Of a DNA stretch of 64,000 bases, positions 25,554 to 35,100 are shown piece after piece. The notes under the pieces were generated by a model, which saw nothing but the letters and a program-made list of their open reading frames with translations, was not told the DNA's origin and made no database searches. The stretch is from Thalassobius sp049116315 (lineage in GTDB: Bacteria; Pseudomonadota; Alphaproteobacteria; Rhodobacterales; Rhodobacteraceae), in NCBI GenBank assembly GCA_049116315.1, contig JAGDZD010000004.1, forward strand, positions 186,001-250,000, in the 5' to 3' direction. Each line of letters begins with the position of its first letter. Position 1 is the first letter of the stretch. Position numbers and translations under genes: made by a program.

Positions 25554-26997
25554 AAATATCGTTCTCTTTGTCACCGACCAATGGCGTTGGGACACGCTTA
25601 ACGACCCTCAAAGCCCGGCAAAGCTGCCCAATTTGCAGAAATTCCGGGCACAATCGACAAATTTCACCAATGCCTTTACCTCGGTGCCATTGTGCACCCC
25701 AGCGCGCGGCAGTCTGTTTACAGGCAAATGGCCGCATCAAAACGGGACAATGGACAACGTCCAAGGCACGTCGTTCTATCCGCATGGCAAGCTGCATCCC
25801 GATCAGACGACCTACTTGGAGCGCCTGCAAGAGCAGGGTTATGACGTGTCCTTTATTGGGAAGTGGCACCTTGGCGCAGGGACCTTGTTGGATCGCGGCA
25901 TCGCGGATGCGCAGCTCAGTGACGGGGGCCATCCCGCAATCGTCGAAAACGATGCCCCAATCCACTTTGCTGAGCCCAAGCTGACCCCCTATTATGGCAC
26001 CGTCACCGAGGGCACCCCAATGGATGAGCACCGGGTACGGTTGGGCATGGATCGACTGGAGCGCTATGCCAAATCGGACAAGCCATTTTGTCTGGTCGTT
26101 TCATTGCATGGGCCGCATTTCCCGCATTTTGTACCGCAAGAGTGGGTTTCGCTTTATGAGGACCTGCCGCAGGACTATATGCCGGACAATTTCATCCCTC
26201 AGTTTACCGAAACAGGCAAGCCCGTCGCACAGGGCGCGCATTATTGGCCGTGTCAGGACACCCGCGCGCTGAGCCAAGACGATTGGCGGCGCACGGCGCA
26301 ACATTATTGGGGGTTCTGCTCTTATATTGACCATCTGTTTGGTACGTTTCGCGACAAGATGGTTGAGTTGGACATGGATCAAACCTGTGTCACGGCCTTT
26401 ACGGCGGATCATGGCGAAATGCTGGGGGCACATGGCTGGTTCGACAAGGGGCCGTTCTTTTACGAAGAGGTCATGCGCATTCCGATGATGATGCGGGTCG
26501 GGGATCAAAGTGACAGCGCGACGCGCGAAAACTTTGTCAGCTTGAAGGACCTTTTTGCAACCGTGATCGATGCGGCTGGCACTGGCGATCTTTTGTCAGC
26601 CCATGAACAGGCCCAAAGCTATTACCAAAGTGACAACAGCTATGTGACCTATGGCTATGATGCTTATCAGGGGCGTCAGTTCAAATTTCGCGGCCTGCGC
26701 AATGAGCGTTATAAATACGCCTGGAGTCCACATGATCTGGCCGAGCTTTATGATCTGGAAACCGATCCACAAGAGCGCAGCAACCGGGCCGGTGATCCCG
26801 CCCTTGCCGAGGTGCAATCAGAGCTGCACGCCCAACTGTTTGCCTGGATGCGGTCGCAAAACGACGCGCTGGCCTATGATGTGCCGCAACTGCCTGTGGG
26901 CAGCTATATTGATGGGCGCCCCATCAGCGCGCAGCACGATCATGGTCATGGGCGCAAACCGTCCGGATTGGGGCCTGCGCCAAACCAATCAGCTTAG
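25543..26997 (+). CDS. Type I (S1 family) sulfatase, probably cytoplasmic
   Basis: 484 aa. The formylglycine motif C-x-P-x-R is CTPAR (C51-R55), followed by GSLFTGKWPHQNG. The metal-site residues appear early (FVTDQWRWDTL) and late (FTADHGEMLGAHG). No signal peptide is present, unlike most exported algal-polysaccharide sulfatases, so the substrate is probably a sulfated mono- or oligosaccharide already imported. C51 must be converted to formylglycine by a maturase, which is not in this window. It overlaps the EamA gene by 11 nt. The stop overlaps the convergent GntR gene. Confidence 0.9.
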   Translation: MKPKNIVLFVTDQWRWDTLNDPQSPAKLPNLQKFRAQSTNFTNAFTSVPLCTPARGSLFTGKWPHQNGTMDNVQGTSFYPHGKLHPDQTTYLERLQEQGYDVSFIGKWHLGAGTLLDRGIADAQLSDGGHPAIVENDAPIHFAEPKLTPYYGTVTEGTPMDEHRVRLGMDRLERYAKSDKPFCLVVSLHGPHFPHFVPQEWVSLYEDLPQDYMPDNFIPQFTETGKPVAQGAHYWPCQDTRALSQDDWRRTAQHYWGFCSYIDHLFGTFRDKMVELDMDQTCVTAFTADHGEMLGAHGWFDKGPFFYEEVMRIPMMMRVGDQSDSATRENFVSLKDLFATVIDAAGTGDLLSAHEQAQSYYQSDNSYVTYGYDAYQGRQFKFRGLRNERYKYAWSPHDLAELYDLETDPQERSNRAGDPALAEVQSELHAQLFAWMRSQNDALAYDVPQLPVGSYIDGRPISAQHDHGHGRKPSGLGPAPNQSA

Positions 26998-27683
26998 AAG
27001 GCAGAGCGACCGCGCTTCATCGCTTCGACAGCCTGAACCGTTGTCAGATCAATGTGCCGTGTCAGGTGTTTGCAGGTCTCTTTGACATCCCGACGGATCG
27101 CAGCTTCAAAAATGGCTGCATGTTCCGCCGGTGTGTCGCGCTTACCAAAGCTGTGCTGGCGCGACACATAGCGATAGCGTTCATGATGGGCATAGACATG
27201 GGCGCGCATTTCCAGCAGCCAGTTCGAATTGGCCGCGGCCACCAGCGCATCGTGAAAGGCCCGGTTGCGTTCTTCTAGGTCTTCGCTTTGGTCGTCACTT
27301 TGGCGTCGTTTTTCAGCCAGCGACAGTTTGTGATAGGCGGCAACAAGGTTGGATTCCCATTCGTCCGAGCCATTTTCAAGACTGGCGCGCACGCCTTCAC
27401 ATTCCAGAAGGATCCGCATTTTGCTGAGATCAACCACATCTTCGGTCGACATGTCACGCACACGAAACCCGCGTTGGCTTTGCTGCACCACAAACCCACC
27501 GCCAACCAAACGGGCCAACGCTTCGCGCACCGGTGCGGCGCCAAAGTTATAGTGTTCGCGAATGTGGGACACCTTAAGTTTGGTCAAGGGCATCAGCTCG
27601 CCCGAAATGATATCTCGACGTATGATGTCATAGATCCGCTCAGATTCATTCTGTTCGATTTCGGGTGTCTGATTGCTCGCCAT
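26994..27683 (-). CDS. GntR-family regulator with FCD domain (second of the cluster)
   Basis: 229 aa. N-terminal GntR winged helix (APVREALARLVGGGFVVQQSQRGFRV, about residues 54-79) and a C-terminal FCD domain with the histidines of AFHDALVAAANSNWLL and of YAHHERY. It is divergent from the SDR gene and convergent with the sulfatase (stops share the four bases 26994-26997). It probably regulates the SDR and itself; whether it also controls the sulfatase/transporter operon is open. Confidence 0.9.
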   Translation of the reverse strand: MASNQTPEIEQNESERIYDIIRRDIISGELMPLTKLKVSHIREHYNFGAAPVREALARLVGGGFVVQQSQRGFRVRDMSTEDVVDLSKMRILLECEGVRASLENGSDEWESNLVAAYHKLSLAEKRRQSDDQSEDLEERNRAFHDALVAAANSNWLLEMRAHVYAHHERYRYVSRQHSFGKRDTPAEHAAIFEAAIRRDVKETCKHLTRHIDLTTVQAVEAMKRGRSAF

Positions 27684-28093
27684 TTTGTCTTAACCATCTC
27701 TAGTTTATCGAGGCTGCTCCGAATAAATTTGGCCCCAACATCAATTTGACGGCAGAGCTACTGTTTCGTCAAGAATTTGTCGACATAAAATCGGGTGAAA
27801 GACATGTATTAAAAATATCGATGTTCTCAAGTTTTGCATAATTACCACTAAGACGTTAATATACGGGTGATATTGACTGAATTTGACAAATTATTTGAGC
27901 ATCGGATTCGCAATTGCTAAAGTTTTGGCAAACATATTACCAATAATCAAGATGTAGGATTTCGCTCTCAGCGATCAAAATGCGCGCCGGCTGTGTGCGC
28001 CTCATTTGGCGCTATCTATCGGCGCAGATCCTGCGCAAGGGGCTGTGTCGGTTTGTGACCCAACGACCGCTCGTATCATTCAAGGAGAAACAC
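27684..28093. promoter_or_regulatory. AT-rich divergent promoter region (GntR / SDR)
   Basis: 410 bp, strongly AT-rich between 27770 and 27960, with no credible gene. AAACATATTA (27930-27939) matches the first ten bases of the 13799 palindrome and lies within TTGGCAAACATATTACCAA, whose ends are themselves complementary. GGAG (28084-28087) precedes the SDR start. Confidence 0.4.
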
Positions 28094-28906
28094 ATGACAC
28101 AAACACCACTTGCCGGTCAGGTTGCATTGGTCACGGGGGCAGGGCGCGGCATTGGGGCGGCGGTTGCGACCACCCTTGCGGCGCAGGGCGTCAAAGTTGG
28201 GCTGGTGGGGCGCAGGCTGAGCTCGGTCACCGAGGTGGCCCAACAGATTGGTGAAAACGCCTTAGCAATCGAAGCCGATGTCACCAATGCGCAGGCCATC
28301 AAAGACGCCGTGGCAACAACCGAAAGCCATTTTGGCCCTATCGATTTGCTGATCAACAATGCGGGAATTTCGGGCACGCCGGGTCGCATCGCCGAGGTTG
28401 ATCCCAAAGCATGGTGGCGCACACAGGAAATCAACGTGCTTGGCGTGTTGCTGGCCAGCCAAGCGGTTTTGCCGGGGATGATCGAGCGTGGGCGCGGACG
28501 CATCGTGCACATGGGCTCTGCCGCCGGGAACATGCCGGGCCCCGGGGTGACGGATTATTCCGTGTCCAAAACGGCGCTCTTGCGTTTGAACGAAAGCTTG
28601 TCAGCAGAAGTGGCCGATCAAGGTATCCTGTCCATTGCGGTTAGCCCCGGCGTGGTCGCCACGGATATGTTGGATCATTTTGACAGTGTGTTTCGGGACA
28701 CCCGAGCGGGCTGGAGCGGGTTTGATCCCGATATGATTTTCCCAATCGAGGCCATCACAACACTGGTTTCCCGCATCGCACAGGGGGACGCCGATCAACT
28801 GGGTGGGCGCTTTGTGCATGTGCGTGACGGGCTTGACGCGGTTTTGCAAAACTTTGAGCGGGTGGTGAAGGATGAGCTTTTGCTGCTGCGCATTAATGAG
28901 CTTTGA
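28094..28906 (+). CDS. Short-chain dehydrogenase/reductase (SDR)
   Basis: 270 aa from ATG 28094, chosen because AAGGAGAA precedes it; an upstream in-frame reading begins without a binding site. Classical SDR: TGAGRGIG cofactor loop, NNAG, a catalytic serine in HMGSAAG and YSVSK (Tyr-x-x-x-Lys). It likely oxidises or reduces a sugar or sugar-acid intermediate of the cluster, for example arabinose to its lactone, but the substrate cannot be read out. NADP(H) versus NAD(H) preference is undetermined. Confidence 0.88.
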   Translation: MTQTPLAGQVALVTGAGRGIGAAVATTLAAQGVKVGLVGRRLSSVTEVAQQIGENALAIEADVTNAQAIKDAVATTESHFGPIDLLINNAGISGTPGRIAEVDPKAWWRTQEINVLGVLLASQAVLPGMIERGRGRIVHMGSAAGNMPGPGVTDYSVSKTALLRLNESLSAEVADQGILSIAVSPGVVATDMLDHFDSVFRDTRAGWSGFDPDMIFPIEAITTLVSRIAQGDADQLGGRFVHVRDGLDAVLQNFERVVKDELLLLRINEL

Positions 28907-28932
28907 TCGCTATTCTGCTGCAATAAAAGGAA

Positions 28933-28961
28933 AAATGCCGGAATGAAACACCCCGGCATTT
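28933..28961. terminator. Convergent terminator between SDR and orphan SBP
   Basis: AAATGCCGG (28933-28941) pairs with CCGGCATTT (28953-28961), an 11-nt loop between, flanked by A-rich and T-rich runs. It serves the converging SDR and SBP genes. Confidence 0.75.
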
Positions 28962-28966
28962 CGCGT

Positions 28967-30244
28967 TTAATTCGAATATAGCTCGTTGCGGCGTTCTTCT
29001 AGTTTTTCCAGCACGCTCAGATATTGATCGGGATAGGTCAAGAACCGGGGGAATTCCCGCTTGGCCACTTCGGTGATGCCGGGATGGGCGGCCAGTTCTA
29101 GGTTCTGATGGAACGGTGCGTCCAACATGTCGAAATACGTTTGCACAAAGGCACGCGACTCCTTGGTTTCGTAGACATCCATCGAAACATGTTTGTTGGC
29201 CGCCAATTCCTGTAGATCAGAGGCAAACTGGGTCTGCACATCGACATCTGTGATGCAGGTCAACACCTCTGCGGCGGCTTCGGCGTTTACGCCGCCTCCG
29301 CTAAGCGCATAGCTTTCCACCGCACCTTCTGTGGCAGCTGGCACGCCGGCATCGATTTCAGGAAACGGAAAGATGCCATAATCTTGTGTGGCCACCATAT
29401 CGGCGTCTTTGAACACGCCTGTGGTCCAAGGGCCCATCAGCTCCATCGCGGCATTTCCAGCGATGACTTCGAGGGACATTTCACGCCAGCCCAAGCTGGA
29501 ATACCGGTCGTTAAAGAACTCCCGCTCAACCAAATCAGCCCAAAGTTCCATGGCGCGCACCACCTTGGGATCCACAAAGCTTTCTTGGCCCGCCATCAGG
29601 CGTGAACGAAACTCTGGCCCGGCCGTGCGCAGCACAAGGTAGTCAAACCAGAACAGCGGCTCCCATCCCAACTTGGTGCCCAAGACAAAGGGGGTCACAT
29701 CCGCCGCTTTCAGCGTTTCCGCGGCCGCCATCAGCTGATCCCATGTTTGAGGGATTTCCAGACCATGGGTGTCAAAGACTTCTTTGTTGTACCAGAACGT
29801 GGTGGGCAGCATCGAATAGGGCACAGAATAGACTTTGCCATCCGGTTCCGTTGCCACGGATTGAATACCGGGCCAAATGTCGTCTTTGATGGCGGTCCAA
29901 TTGTCCTCAAGCGCCACAATGCGCCCGTTTTCCGCTTGGAACTGCACCCGTCCACCGGGCCATGTGCCATAGATTTCAGGTGGGTTCTGGCTGGCCAACT
30001 GTACAGGCAGCAAAACTTCGTATTGGGCGTAGGGAATAAAGATTTCTTCAATCTCATAGCCAAATCGGTCTGCACATGTTGTGAACATAGCGAGGCGCGG
30101 ATCACGATTGTGCGGGTCGGAATGCATATGCATCACCCGGATTGTTTTGTCAGTGTCTTGCGCCAATGTCGGCAAGGCGGTCGAGGCAAGTAAGGCCGGC
30201 GCAAGCAGCGCCATCAGAGTTCCGTATTTCGGTAGTCTAGTCAC
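28967..30244 (-). CDS. Orphan sugar ABC substrate-binding protein, paralogue of the 20310 SBP
   Basis: 425 aa from GTG 30244; TGGAGGAAACC on the minus strand sits seven bases before it, and the protein then starts with a good Sec signal peptide ending near PTLAQD. The same family-1 SBP fold as the protein at 20310, with closely similar stretches (TPFVLG...GWEPLFWFDY, FVDPKVVRAMELW, SLGWREM and GNAAMELMGPW). No permease or ATPase is adjacent, so it may feed a related ligand to the importer encoded at 21715-24599, or widen its specificity. Its stop is 6 bp from the terminator. Confidence 0.88.
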   Translation of the reverse strand: MTRLPKYGTLMALLAPALLASTALPTLAQDTDKTIRVMHMHSDPHNRDPRLAMFTTCADRFGYEIEEIFIPYAQYEVLLPVQLASQNPPEIYGTWPGGRVQFQAENGRIVALEDNWTAIKDDIWPGIQSVATEPDGKVYSVPYSMLPTTFWYNKEVFDTHGLEIPQTWDQLMAAAETLKAADVTPFVLGTKLGWEPLFWFDYLVLRTAGPEFRSRLMAGQESFVDPKVVRAMELWADLVEREFFNDRYSSLGWREMSLEVIAGNAAMELMGPWTTGVFKDADMVATQDYGIFPFPEIDAGVPAATEGAVESYALSGGGVNAEAAAEVLTCITDVDVQTQFASDLQELAANKHVSMDVYETKESRAFVQTYFDMLDAPFHQNLELAAHPGITEVAKREFPRFLTYPDQYLSVLEKLEERRNELYSN

Positions 30245-30963
30245 GAGGTTTCCTCCACTTGTGTGTCTTGAGTGAGGCCTGTCCATCCCAAAAGGTGGCG
30301 CTGCAAACAGCGGCCCTGTGATTTTTAACAAAGCGTAAATTGCACCCACCGGCGCTCCCTCAAGTAGATATATCATATCATTATAATTATAATATGAGTC
30401 AACAACCTAAAATGTCGACAATGGGAAAACCTGCCGGTAAAAATTGGCGAGGCATTAAGGTGAATTTAAAACAATGACTTACATCGCTTTCTAAATCCTA
30501 AAAGCGACCCATCGGTCTTCAAGATCGAGCATTTGGCGAAGATGACGCCCCAATACAAAGTCCGCTACACACGCAAGTTGATCCCTTCGTAAAGGGCGAA
30601 AACCTTGCCGCGACGCATGGCGTTTGAATTCAGAGCGCGTCCCGGTATGGATCGCTCCATCCCAATTTTGCGGCCCTTTTTCGGCTTGTGGTCGGGCTTT
30701 GCTTGACGACCGTTGCGTCATTAAGCCTCGTCACGGCAAGAGAATGGATCTCCGCGTCACTATTCGCTCGAACTCTCAACGGCTTTGTGTTGAGAATGAC
30801 CCCACATCCTATGCGGATCTTGTGGATGTGATGTCGCCTGTTTAGCCTGCACGGATCCACCAACAAACTGCGGTCGGGGACCTATGCCAGATCACACCTT
30901 ATGCGCCTGCGCTGTGACCCACTGCGTACCACCTATCGGCCGATTTGGCATTGGGGGCGCAGT
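30245..30963. other. 719-bp low-coding intergenic region
   Basis: The left part is the promoter side of the orphan SBP and contains an AT-rich imperfect inverted repeat at 30373-30397 (TCATAT...ATATGA outer arms). The middle holds one doubtful small ORF, listed separately. I found no tRNA, terminator pair or transposon end. It may be a decayed gene remnant. Confidence 0.4.
30491..30721 (-). CDS. Possible small hypothetical protein
   Basis: 76 aa, ATG at 30721 with GAGG four bases upstream on the minus strand. Basic N-terminal half; the end reads LRQMLDLEDRWVAFRI. No recognised domain. Codon use is not clearly that of the neighbours and several overlapping ORFs exist on the other strand, so this may not be translated. 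Confidence 0.2.
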   Translation of the reverse strand: MTQRSSSKARPQAEKGPQNWDGAIHTGTRSEFKRHASRQGFRPLRRDQLACVADFVLGRHLRQMLDLEDRWVAFRI

Positions 30964-32199
30964 GTGATCCGACTATTGCACACCGCTGACATTCATCTGG
31001 ATTCACCGCTGAAATCCCTTGCGCTGCGGGATCCAGAGCTGCGCCAAACGGTCGAAGCGGCAACCCGCGCCGCGTTGATGCGCATCATTGATTTGGCATT
31101 GTCCGAACAGGTTTCAGCCCTGTTGATTGCGGGAGATCTGTTTGATGGCAACGCGCGCAGTGCCAGCACAGCCGCCTTTTTGACCCAACAGCTTGAACGA
31201 CTGCAACACGCTGGCATTCGCGTGTTTTACATCAAAGGCAATCATGATGCAGAAAACCCGATCACAGGCGCGCTGGATCTGCCCGAAAATGTTCACACCT
31301 TTGATGCCCGTGGCGGCAAAGTTCAGCTGAGTGATGACCTGTGGATCCATGGCGTGAGCTTTGCAGACCGGCATGCGCCGGAAAGCCTGTTGCCCCGGTT
31401 TTCCGCCCCTGTTGCGGGTGCGGTGAATATAGCGATGTTGCACAGTTCATTGGCCGGTGCGGCCGGGCATGACGTCTATGCCCCTTGTGCGCTGAGCGAG
31501 TTGACAGAGGCTGGGTTCGACTATTGGGCGTTGGGGCATGTGCACAAACGCCACGTGCATTCCTCCTCGCCTTGGGTGGTGATGCCGGGCATGCCACAGG
31601 GGCGTGATATCGGCGAGGCAGGGCCAAAATCGGTGAGCCTGATTTCAGTGGAAAATGGCAGCATCGAGGTGCAAGAGAGGGCAACTTCGGTTTTGGAATT
31701 TGTCACCTCTGATTTGGATATCTCTGCGGTCGACAGCTCGGACGGGCTGCGCCTGATGCTGCGCACACACCTGACAGATCTGCGCAATACGGTGACAGCT
31801 CAGGCCGGGGTTGTGCGACTGACACTGACAGGAACGCCCTTAAATCATTGGCAAATTTTACGTGATCGCGAATTTTGGGTCGAACAGATTGCCCAGCTCA
31901 CACGCGAATCTGGCGCGCTTTGGCTGGACAAGTTGGTCTTGGATTTCGACCCGGCGCAGGCCAGCACCGAAACGTCCTCCGCTGTGCAGGAATTGTCAGA
32001 ATTGATGGCTGAGATCCAAGCAGAGCTGGGGTTTGCAGCCCTGGCTGAAGATGAGATCGACAAAGTTATGCAGGATCTTCCGCAATCGATCCGCGAACGG
32101 GTGTTGCCGACACAAGAACAGCGGGACGCTTTGCTGCGTCGCTTGGCCGCCGATGGCGCCGATAGCGTTTTGGCCCAGATGAAAGGGGCTGACAGCTGA
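30964..32199 (+). CDS. YhaO-like DNA repair exonuclease (SbcD/Mre11-type metallophosphoesterase)
   Basis: 411 aa from GTG 30964 (GGGGGC upstream, five-base spacing). Metallophosphoesterase motifs in order: HTADIHLDS (D9, H11), GDLFDGN, KGNHDAEN, then GHVHKRHVH. This is the five-motif pattern of Mre11/SbcD nucleases, here with a long C-terminal part of the YhaO type. Its stop overlaps by one base the start of the AAA partner, so both are made together and probably form a Mre11/Rad50-like complex acting on DNA ends. The specific repair role is inferred. Confidence 0.88.
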   Translation: MIRLLHTADIHLDSPLKSLALRDPELRQTVEAATRAALMRIIDLALSEQVSALLIAGDLFDGNARSASTAAFLTQQLERLQHAGIRVFYIKGNHDAENPITGALDLPENVHTFDARGGKVQLSDDLWIHGVSFADRHAPESLLPRFSAPVAGAVNIAMLHSSLAGAAGHDVYAPCALSELTEAGFDYWALGHVHKRHVHSSSPWVVMPGMPQGRDIGEAGPKSVSLISVENGSIEVQERATSVLEFVTSDLDISAVDSSDGLRLMLRTHLTDLRNTVTAQAGVVRLTLTGTPLNHWQILRDREFWVEQIAQLTRESGALWLDKLVLDFDPAQASTETSSAVQELSELMAEIQAELGFAALAEDEIDKVMQDLPQSIRERVLPTQEQRDALLRRLAADGADSVLAQMKGADS

Positions 32200-35100
32200 T
32201 GCGTTTGCGCAGTCTTTCTCTTGAACGGTTCGGACATTTCACCGATCACACCTATGATTTTGGCACCGCCAATTCCGGGTCAGATTTTCACATCATCTAT
32301 GGTCCCAACGAAGCGGGAAAATCCACCACGATGGAGGCGGTGTTGCGGCTGTTCTATGGCTTTCCCACCCGCGAAAGCTATGCGTTCAAACACACGCGCC
32401 CCAACCTGATGGTGTCTGGGGTGCTGGACATTGATAACGGCACCTTGCCGCTGACACGACTGTCCAAACGCAATGGCTCGTTGCTTGATCCGTCGGGGGC
32501 CGCGCTGCCGGAAACGGCGCTTTCTGCCCATCTGGCCGGTCTAAGCGAAGATGACTATCGCAAACTGCTGTGCTTGGATGATGAAACGATTGAGCGGGGT
32601 GGTGAAGAAATTGCCCAAGCCCGTGGCGATATTGGGCGGTTGCTATTCTCTGCGGCGGCGGGTGTTGCGGATCTCAGTTCTGTTTTGGACGGGGTGCAAA
32701 CACAGGCCAAGACACTGTGGAAAAAGGGCGCCAGCAAGACCCGAATTGCCGAATTAAAGCGCACCTTAAAACAGGTGACCGCCGAAATACGCGATCACGA
32801 TGTTTCTGCCAGCGCTTGGCGCGGGTTAAAGCGCGCGCGCACTCAGGCCGAAGAGGCCGAGCACGAGGCCAGAACCCTGCGCAATGCCTTGCACAGCAAG
32901 GTGGCTCTGGTGGCCGCCCAAAGCCGCGCCATTCCACTTTTGCTAAAGATCGATGGGCATATCGAGCGTTTGGCACCCTTTGCCGCCTACCCAGATCATC
33001 TCAGTTTTGACCCTGAGGTTCTGGTCGATATGATGCGCGAAGACATTCGCCTCACCTCAGAAGTGCAGCGACTGAGCCATGAGATTAACACCCTGACATC
33101 AGAGCTGGAGCAGCTAGAGCGCGCGCCTGATTTGTTGGGGTTGGGGGAACAGCTTGAAGCGATGTCACCGCTCAAGGCTCGTTATGACACCGCCAAAGCG
33201 GATGTGGATCGCCGTCAGGCTCAGGTCGATCTTGAGGTTCGTGCGATGCGCCGCGCGGCGCAGGACCTGGGCGTCGCGGCAGATATTGATCCAACCGAAT
33301 TGGTGGTCAGCGCGCCTCAGCTTGCCGCGTTTGAAGCGGCGCGTCAGACTTTGCGGGATGCGACCCATGTGCAAGAGGCGGAAACCCAAGGCGTGATTGA
33401 GTTGCAATCACGGCTGGATCAGGCCCAACAGCTTGTTGAACAGATCAGCGCCTCAGACTCTGACCCACAGACGACGGGTGTTGATGCCATTCTGGCCCGT
33501 CATGATGCGGATACCTTGGCGACATTGATGTCCAAAGCGCAGCTTGCACTGGACACGGCGCAGCAAGAGGTTGCGCGCACATTGGGGCGTCTCAGCTTCG
33601 ATGGCGCGGGGCGTGACGGGCTGCCCCCCTGCGCCACCAGCCCAATCAAAGCGCAACGCTGGGCGGACACGCATGCCGATCTGCGGCGCAAGATCGATCA
33701 CATCAACGGCGAGTATGCCGATCAGACCGCCAACATAGCAGCCATGAAAGCGCGCTCGGACCAAGTGATCGCTGCGGGGCAACTGATTGCCGACGCCGAG
33801 GCACAGACCTTGCTCAGCACCCGTGACACGCTTTGGCACAGCCATAAGTCCGAATTGAACCAAGGATCGGCTGAACAGTTTGAACGCGCGATGCATAGTT
33901 TGGATGGCGCAATGCGCCTGCGGGTGGAACAGGCGCGCGATCTGGGGGAATTACGTCAGATTGAAACGGCGCTGGCCGAGGCAGAGGCGCGCGCCGAACA
34001 CTTGGCGACAAGACTTGCGGAAGCCTCTGAACAAAAGAGTGCGCTGGAGCAAGAGGTGGCACAGGCTGCTGCTCAAAGCGGGATCCATTCAGAAATTGAA
34101 CCGGCGGAATGGTTGGATTGGGTGCAACGCCACGCGCTGGCCAGCGACGCCGTCCTTGCGCTCGAGCAGGTAAAATCCACCTATGGTCCTGATCTGAACC
34201 GCGCAGAGGCGCTGTGCGCAGAACTAGGCTCGTATCTGGATCTAAGCGCCCCCAGTTTTGAAACGGTCCTGTCGGCGGCGCGGGCGCTTGCTCAAGACGA
34301 ACGAGACGCCGCTGCGGCGCGCGGTAAAGCGCGCGATCACCTTGAGACTGTTGCCAGTGAACACAAACGTCGGGCCGCGACGCGGGATTTGGCACGTGAT
34401 GCGGTCAAACAGGCGCAAGAGCATTGGCACTCTTTGGTCCAAGCCACATTTGGCGCGTCCCTGAACGCAGACACTTTGCGTCATTCGCTTGAACCGTTGC
34501 GATTGCTGCGCGCACATGATGACAAACGCGCCGACGGCGAACAGCGCGTGAAGGCGATGCTGGCGGACCAAGCCAAGTTTCGTGAGGAAATCAATGCCTT
34601 AGCGGTGGATCATTCCCTGTCAGTTGGCGCCTCTGCTGCGGAAACATTTGCATCACTTTCCGACAAAGCCATCTTGGCCCAAGCCAGCGAAGAGAAAGCC
34701 ACGCGCCTGTCCAAGACGCGAGAGGCGGCGCAAACGCAGTTGCAAAAGCACAAGGACCGCCTCCAAGCAATGGCCCAAGAGCGTCAGGTTTTGGCGCAGG
34801 AATTTCCAGCAGGGGCAACGGACACCTCATTAGAGGCGTTGCGCCAGATCACCGCGCAGGCTCACCAAGTGATTGCGGATCGACACAGCCTGTCGGACCT
34901 AGAGCTTTCACTTGTCGCAGAATTGGGCGTGACGGATGTGCAGGCGGCCAGGGATATGCTGGCTGGGGCGTCGTTGGCGGATCTTGAGGCGGATGCCAAT
35001 GCGCTGCGCACTGATTTGGAATCCGCCGAAGTGGCGTTGACCGCCGCAACAGAAGCACGGGTGACCGCCACACAAGCATTGCAAGAGGTGACCGGAGGGG

